The notes under the pieces: generated by a model | The model's database searches: none | What the model saw: the letters and a program-made list of their open reading frames with translations, nothing else | Told to the model about the DNA's origin: nothing | Made by a program: the position numbers and the translations under genes | Shown: positions 7,067 to 10,650 of the stretch, piece after piece | How positions within the stretch are numbered: the first letter of the stretch is position 1 | Layout: the number at the start of each line of letters is the position of its first letter | From: Myxococcota bacterium | GTDB lineage: Bacteria > Myxococcota > Polyangia > GCA-2747355 > JAKLHH01 | DNA: 10,650 nucleotides | NCBI GenBank assembly: GCA_022710245.1 | Contig: JAKLHH010000154.1 | Span: 1-10,650 of the forward strand | Direction of reading: 5' to 3'

Positions 7067-7098
7067 CCTGGGCTCGCGGCGCGCAGGACGCGAGCAGG
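7067..7098 (+). other. Hairpin in the leader of the beta-helix gene
   Basis: The 189 bp from 7020 to 7208 separate vapB from the beta-helix gene. Within it GCTCGCG (7072-7078) pairs perfectly with CGCGAGC (7089-7095), and CCT/AGG extend the stem after a 2-base bulge. A second hairpin, CCCTG-CGT-CAGGG, is at 7132-7144. I find no convincing + strand promoter by eye. The hairpins could be leader structure for the secreted protein or remnants of a terminator; neither has a T-run. Confidence 0.3.
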
Positions 7099-7197
7099 GC
7101 GAATCCTGTAAGCCCGGTCACTGGCACCACACCCTGCGTCAGGGCATCCTGTTCAGCATTCCACCCATGGACGTGCTCGACTCTTCACTTACGCTGC

Positions 7198-7203
7198 AGG
7201 AGG
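7198..7203 (+). promoter_or_regulatory. Strong Shine-Dalgarno that fixes a GTG start
   Basis: AGGAGG, a full match to the anti-Shine-Dalgarno core, lies 5 bases before GTG at 7209. The in-frame ATG at 7167 lies upstream of this site and has no such signal. The GTG start also gives a well-formed signal peptide. Confidence 0.8.
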
Positions 7204-7208
7204 ACCTG

Positions 7209-9881
7209 GTGCACCACGGACGGACCTGGAGGCTTGTCGCTGCCACCCCACTCGCCTGCCTCGCGGGGCTGCTCACGCTCACCCTGCTCGCCGCGCCGGC
7301 GCTGGCCAAGTCGTTCACCGTGACGAGCGCGGGCGACACGCCCTACCCGCCCACCGGCGCCACGCCCTGCACCAGCAACGCCGCGAGCTGCACCCTGCGC
7401 GCGGCGATCGTCGAGGGCAATAACAGCACGGGCCCGCACACCATCACCTTCGCCGTCCCCAAGGTGACCATCTCCAACGGCGGCGGCCTCACCCTGACCG
7501 CGCCCTTCATCATCAGCGGCATCCCCGCGCTGCGTACCATCATCGACGGCGGCGGCCTGCCCTGCTTCACGCTGAGCGACGCGCAGACCGCGCAGAACCC
7601 GAAGGGCGCGAACGGCACCACCATCTCCTTCCTCAACATCCAGCACTGCGGCGGCGACGCCATCAGCGGCAACGGCCACGGCTTCAAGATCCTCAGCAAC
7701 TACATCGGCACCGACGTGACCGGCCTCTCTGCCAGCGCGAAGACCGCCAACACCGGCCACGGCATCTCGGTCTCCAGCTCGCACATCTACGTGGCGATCG
7801 ACAGCGCCTCGAAGGTGAACACCTTCTTGAAGGGCGTCTACGACAGCTTCCCCTTCCCGCTCCCCGACATCTCGCTCCCCGATGTCTCCGGGCAGATCAA
7901 CAAGTTCTCCGGCAACCTGGTCACCGCGCTCGCCGCGCTGACCGACCCGATCCTGATCACCGACAACGTGATCGGGGGCAACGGCGGGCACGGCGTCGAG
8001 GTCTTCAGCGAGAACCTCGCCGCGGTGATCATCTCCAAGAACATGATCGGCGTCGACGCGGCCGGCGCGTTCGCGCTACCGAACGGCAAGTCGGGCGTCC
8101 ACTTCATCGGCGGGACCTTCGGCAACCTGGTCGGGCCGGGGAACGTGATCAGCGGCAACACCCAGCACGGGGTGCACGTCGAGTCCGGCGCCGTGCTGCT
8201 GCCGATCTTCATCATGGGGAACGCGATCGGCCTCGGCGCGCTCGACACCGCCAAGGTGGGTAACGGCCTCAGCGGCGTCTACGTCGGCGACGCCACGCCC
8301 TCGACGGCCGCGGCGAGCTACAACGCGACCAGCCTCTCGCTGGTCATCGCGGGCAACGTGATCAGCGGCAACCAGGGCGAGAACAACAACGCCTACCCCG
8401 ACACGCTCGGCGCCGACCAGGCCGGCGTGGTGATCACCGGCAAGAGCACCAAGGTGAAGGTGGTCGGCAACACCATCGGCCTGGGCGACTTCGGCAAGGG
8501 CCCGGTCGCCTCCGCCCAGCACGGGAACAAGGGCGACGGCGTCATCGTCACCAGCTCGGACAACAGCATCGGCGGCTCGGGCGCCGGCGACGCGAACACC
8601 ATCGCCGCCAACGGCCGCCACGGGATCGTGGTCAAGCTGGCGACGACGAGCGGCACCAGCATCCTCGGCAACTACCTCGGGGTCGCCGCGGGGCAGGCGG
8701 GGAACCTCACGCTCGGCAACGGCTCCGACGGGATCCACCTCGACGCCGCCAGCGCGACCACCGTCGGCGGCACCGGCGCCACCGACCGCAACGTGATCGC
8801 GGCGAACAAGCGCCACGGCATCGCGCTCCGCAACGGCGGCAACGACAGCGGCTGGGCCAACCTCTTCCAGCGCAACCTGATCTACCACAACGCCAGCCTC
8901 GGCATCGACCTCGACCACCCCAAGAACGCCGCCGACGATCCCGCGCACACCCCCTACCCGCAGAACTACCCGAACCTGGATCAGAACCAGCCGGTGATCT
9001 GCGCGGCCGGGGCCAGCGACGGCGCCTGCGCGGGGGCCAGCGCGCCCTCCACCAGCGGCGCGAGCACGCGGCTCGACTGGACGCTGGTCGCCAAGCCGTC
9101 GGCGACCCACCGCCTGGAGTTCTTCAAGCTCGACGCCGCCTCGCAGACCGCCGCCAAGGCGATGACCTTCCTCGGCGAGCAGACGGCGACCGCAGACTCG
9201 AGCGGCAAGCTCACCGGCTGCACGAACGGCCGCTGCAGCTCCACCCTGCCCGTGAACACGGGGGGCGGCTACCTGGTGATGACCGCGACGGACGTCACCA
9301 AGATCGTCTTCGGGCCCTCGAGCCCCGGCTGGTTCAACATCCTCAAGTGCTTCGCGCTGAAGAACTGCACGACGGACAGCACCTCGGAGCTCTCCAACGT
9401 CGCGCAGGTGAGCGGCAGCGCGGCGGTCCCGCCGACGGCGGCCAGCGTCGCGGCGAGCGACCTCACCCAGACCACGGCCACGCTGCACGGCACCGTCAGC
9501 GCGAACGGCGTGGGCACCACCGTCACCTTCTCCTTCGGCGCGACGGCGAGCTACGGCAGCACCGCGACCGCCAAGGAGAGCCCGCTCGCCGGGAGCGCGA
9601 GCGCGGCCGCCGTGAGCGCGGCGCTGACCGGGCTCACCTGCAACACGACCTACCACTTCCGCGTGGAGGCCAGCAGCACCGCGGGTGACGCGAAGGGCGA
9701 CGACCTCAGCTTCACCACCGCTGTCTGCGGCACCACGAACCCGCCGGTCGAGACGCCGCCCGCGAACAGCGGCGGCTGCGCGCTCGCGGGCGCCGCGACC
9801 TCGCGGCCGGGCACCGGGCTCGCGCTCCTCGCGCTGCTCGGCGTCCTCGGGCTCTGCCTCGCCCTCCGCCGTCGCCGCTGA
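7209..9881 (+). CDS. Secreted right-handed beta-helix protein with FN3-like domain and MYXO-CTERM-like tail
   Basis: An 890-residue exported protein. From the GTG, R5 and R8 precede a long hydrophobic core and a signal peptidase site APALA|KS (after residue 33). Next comes an N-terminal cap like the CSLREAI motif (C61-TLRAAI-67, with C54), typical of large surface beta-helix proteins. Residues ~70-600 are irregular beta-helix turns with repeated GN-x-I-x-x-N and HG units (for example GNVISGN twice, DNVIGGN, RNVIAAN-KRHG). Residues ~740-840 resemble a fibronectin type III domain (TTATLHGTV, TYHFRVEASS). The end has Gly-Gly-Cys (C857), a hydrophobic segment and RRRR, like MYXO-CTERM/JDVT-CTERM sorting signals, so the protein is probably processed at the cell envelope. 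Some beta-helix proteins cleave or bind polysaccharide, but no catalytic residues are identified. An 18-base exact repeat (8142-8159 and 8355-8372) encodes NVISGN units. Confidence 0.88.
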   Translation: MHHGRTWRLVAATPLACLAGLLTLTLLAAPALAKSFTVTSAGDTPYPPTGATPCTSNAASCTLRAAIVEGNNSTGPHTITFAVPKVTISNGGGLTLTAPFIISGIPALRTIIDGGGLPCFTLSDAQTAQNPKGANGTTISFLNIQHCGGDAISGNGHGFKILSNYIGTDVTGLSASAKTANTGHGISVSSSHIYVAIDSASKVNTFLKGVYDSFPFPLPDISLPDVSGQINKFSGNLVTALAALTDPILITDNVIGGNGGHGVEVFSENLAAVIISKNMIGVDAAGAFALPNGKSGVHFIGGTFGNLVGPGNVISGNTQHGVHVESGAVLLPIFIMGNAIGLGALDTAKVGNGLSGVYVGDATPSTAAASYNATSLSLVIAGNVISGNQGENNNAYPDTLGADQAGVVITGKSTKVKVVGNTIGLGDFGKGPVASAQHGNKGDGVIVTSSDNSIGGSGAGDANTIAANGRHGIVVKLATTSGTSILGNYLGVAAGQAGNLTLGNGSDGIHLDAASATTVGGTGATDRNVIAANKRHGIALRNGGNDSGWANLFQRNLIYHNASLGIDLDHPKNAADDPAHTPYPQNYPNLDQNQPVICAAGASDGACAGASAPSTSGASTRLDWTLVAKPSATHRLEFFKLDAASQTAAKAMTFLGEQTATADSSGKLTGCTNGRCSSTLPVNTGGGYLVMTATDVTKIVFGPSSPGWFNILKCFALKNCTTDSTSELSNVAQVSGSAAVPPTAASVAASDLTQTTATLHGTVSANGVGTTVTFSFGATASYGSTATAKESPLAGSASAAAVSAALTGLTCNTTYHFRVEASSTAGDAKGDDLSFTTAVCGTTNPPVETPPANSGGCALAGAATSRPGTGLALLALLGVLGLCLALRRRR

Positions 9882-10076
9882 GCCGGCGCCCGGGCTCGCG
9901 CCGGTGGGCAGCCTTGCTCGCCTGAGACCCACTTCGGCCCGCAGGGGAGGCGGCCGGAGCTCGTCGCCCAGGCAAGGAACGCGCTGCAGGCCCTCGACGA
10001 GGCGCTCGTCTTCGCGCGGCGCAGGGGCTGGGTCCTCTGCGAGGCGACGGACCTCGGCTCGCCGCTCCGAGGCTGA
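9882..10076 (+). pseudogene. Start-less open frame with coding-like composition, unidentified
   Basis: After the beta-helix stop the same frame stays open for 64 codons to TGA at 10074-10076. From about 9921 the third codon positions are almost all G or C, as in the neighbouring genes. It reads as a plausible amphipathic helix (ELVAQARNALQALDEALVF) followed by ARRRGWVLCEATDLGSPLRG. No ATG, GTG or TTG lies in frame, so it is not translated on its own by normal rules. It may be the remnant C-terminus of a lost gene, or simply a chance open frame. I recognise no family. The 225 bp between the beta-helix gene and the next gene hold nothing else that I can support. Confidence 0.35.
9883..9904 (+). 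terminator. GC-rich hairpin just after the beta-helix stop
   Basis: CCGGCGC (9883-9889) pairs with GCGCCGG (9898-9904) around an 8-base loop, starting 2 bases after the stop codon. The position fits a terminator or 3' stabiliser, but no T-run follows. Confidence 0.35.
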
Positions 10077-10106
10077 TCGGCGCAGCTGCGGCGAGGGTCG
10101 CGAGCC

Positions 10107-10650
10107 TCAGCGCAGGTCCTCCTTGCGCACGGGGAGCCGGCGCACGCGCTTGCCGCACGCCGCGTAGAGGGCGTTGCAGAGCGCCGGCGCGACCGGCGGC
10201 ACGCGCGGCTCGCCGACCCCCGTCGGCGGCTCGCTCGAGGGCACCAGGTGCACCTCGACCTTCGGCATCTCGTCGAGCCGGAGGACGTCGTAGCCGTCGA
10301 AGTTCCCCTGCACGACGCGCCCCTTCTCGATCGTGATCGGGTCCTTGAGCGCCATCGTCAGCCCGAGCGCGACCGCGCCCTCGACCTGCGCCGCGACCAG
10401 CCCCGGGTTGACCACGCGCCCGCAGTCGAGGGCGCAGACGGCGCGATGCACCCGCACGCGGCCGCCCTTCTCCACCGAGGCCTCGATCACCTGCGCCGCG
10501 TACGAGTAGAAGGAGAACTGCTGGGCGATGCCCCGGCCCATCCCCGCCGGCAGTCGCTTGCCCCAGCCTGCCTTCTGCGCGGCCAGCTCGAGGACGCGCC
10601 TCAGCCGCGCCGTGTCGCAGGAGACGGGCCGGTTCGGGTAGGGGACCTGG
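10107..10650 (-). CDS. Molybdenum hydroxylase large subunit, IorB/xanthine dehydrogenase type (C-terminal part)
   Basis: The last ~181 residues of a molybdopterin-binding oxidoreductase subunit; the frame is open to the right edge, so the gene begins outside the window, and the ATG at 10541 is internal. Family signatures are GRGIAQQF (in the Mo-cofactor domain), VHRAVCALDCGRVVNPGLVAAQVEGA, QGNFDGYDVLRLDEMP, and GVGEPRVPPVAPALCNALYAACGKRVRRLP. The Glu of GVGEP corresponds to the catalytic base that activates the Mo-bound water in this superfamily. These features fit isoquinoline 1-oxidoreductase beta subunit-like enzymes, which hydroxylate N-heterocycles or oxidise aldehydes using electrons passed to a small [2Fe-2S] subunit. 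The true substrate cannot be read from sequence. Partner genes would lie upstream on the - strand, beyond the window. Confidence 0.9.
   Translation of the reverse strand, partial: QVPYPNRPVSCDTARLRRVLELAAQKAGWGKRLPAGMGRGIAQQFSFYSYAAQVIEASVEKGGRVRVHRAVCALDCGRVVNPGLVAAQVEGAVALGLTMALKDPITIEKGRVVQGNFDGYDVLRLDEMPKVEVHLVPSSEPPTGVGEPRVPPVAPALCNALYAACGKRVRRLPVRKEDLR

Noticed and set aside
6855..7208. Earlier starts (ATG at 6855 or 7167) for the beta-helix protein
   Set aside because: 6855 would run across the vapB gene, and 7167 has no ribosome site. GTG at 7209 has AGGAGG at ideal spacing and gives a normal signal peptide.
7142..9700. Possible CRISPR or tandem DNA repeat array within the beta-helix gene
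   Set aside because: The repetition is at protein level with variable spacing and only short identical DNA runs; there are no regular spacers.
8076..9932. 618-residue - strand open frame opposite the beta-helix gene
   Set aside because: The translation is a Gly/Ala/Arg/Val shadow. The + strand has a signal peptide, repeat units and a sorting tail in a single consistent frame.

Overview
The window is very GC-rich (roughly 70% by eye) and its codons nearly all end in G or C. It most likely comes from a myxobacterium-like member of Myxococcota. Three things suggest this: the long extracellular beta-helix protein ends in a Gly-Gly-Cys / hydrophobic / poly-Arg tail of the MYXO-CTERM type; there are several lipoproteins with Asp-Gly-Pro-Arg or Ala-Pro rich tethers and small Cys-rich knots; and a SUKH-WGR protein is present. 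No species can be named from the sequence alone.

Layout. (1) Bases 1-3008, + strand: a tight sulfur-metabolism operon. It holds the 3' end of an Rrf2-family regulator with a three-cysteine Fe-S type motif, then cysK (cysteine synthase), cysE (serine O-acetyltransferase) and larE (sacrificial sulfur insertase). larE overlaps the cysE stop by one base. CysE makes O-acetylserine and CysK turns it with sulfide into cysteine. LarE gives up a cysteine sulfur to build a pyridinium cofactor. The Rrf2 protein is the obvious candidate regulator. No other lar gene lies in the window. (2) 3016-4462, - strand: two Cys-rich secreted lipoproteins; the first ends only 7 bp from larE, tail to tail. (3) 4463-4545: a short divergent promoter region. 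(4) 4546-6296, + strand: a lipoprotein with a six-Cys module and a beta-sandwich, then a cytoplasmic SUKH-WGR protein 11 bp downstream whose WGR signature is degenerate. (5) 6331-7019, - strand: a VapBC-type toxin-antitoxin pair with a 4-bp stop/start overlap and a palindrome in its promoter. (6) 7209-9881, + strand: a large secreted right-handed beta-helix protein with a signal peptide, CSLREAI-like N-terminus, FN3-like domain and C-terminal sorting tail. (7) 9882-10076: an open stretch with coding-like composition but no start codon, probably a gene remnant. (8) 10107 to the right edge, - strand: the C-terminal part of a molybdenum hydroxylase large subunit of the IorB / xanthine dehydrogenase type.

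The cysteine operon and the toxin-antitoxin pair are well supported. The lipoproteins and beta-helix protein are clear as secreted products, but their functions are not known. I see no tRNA, rRNA, CRISPR array, insertion sequence or phage gene. No wholly new multi-gene system is proven. The best leads are the larE-cysteine operon, the Cys-rich lipoprotein pair, the SUKH-WGR protein with an altered WGR signature, and the start-less coding stretch.
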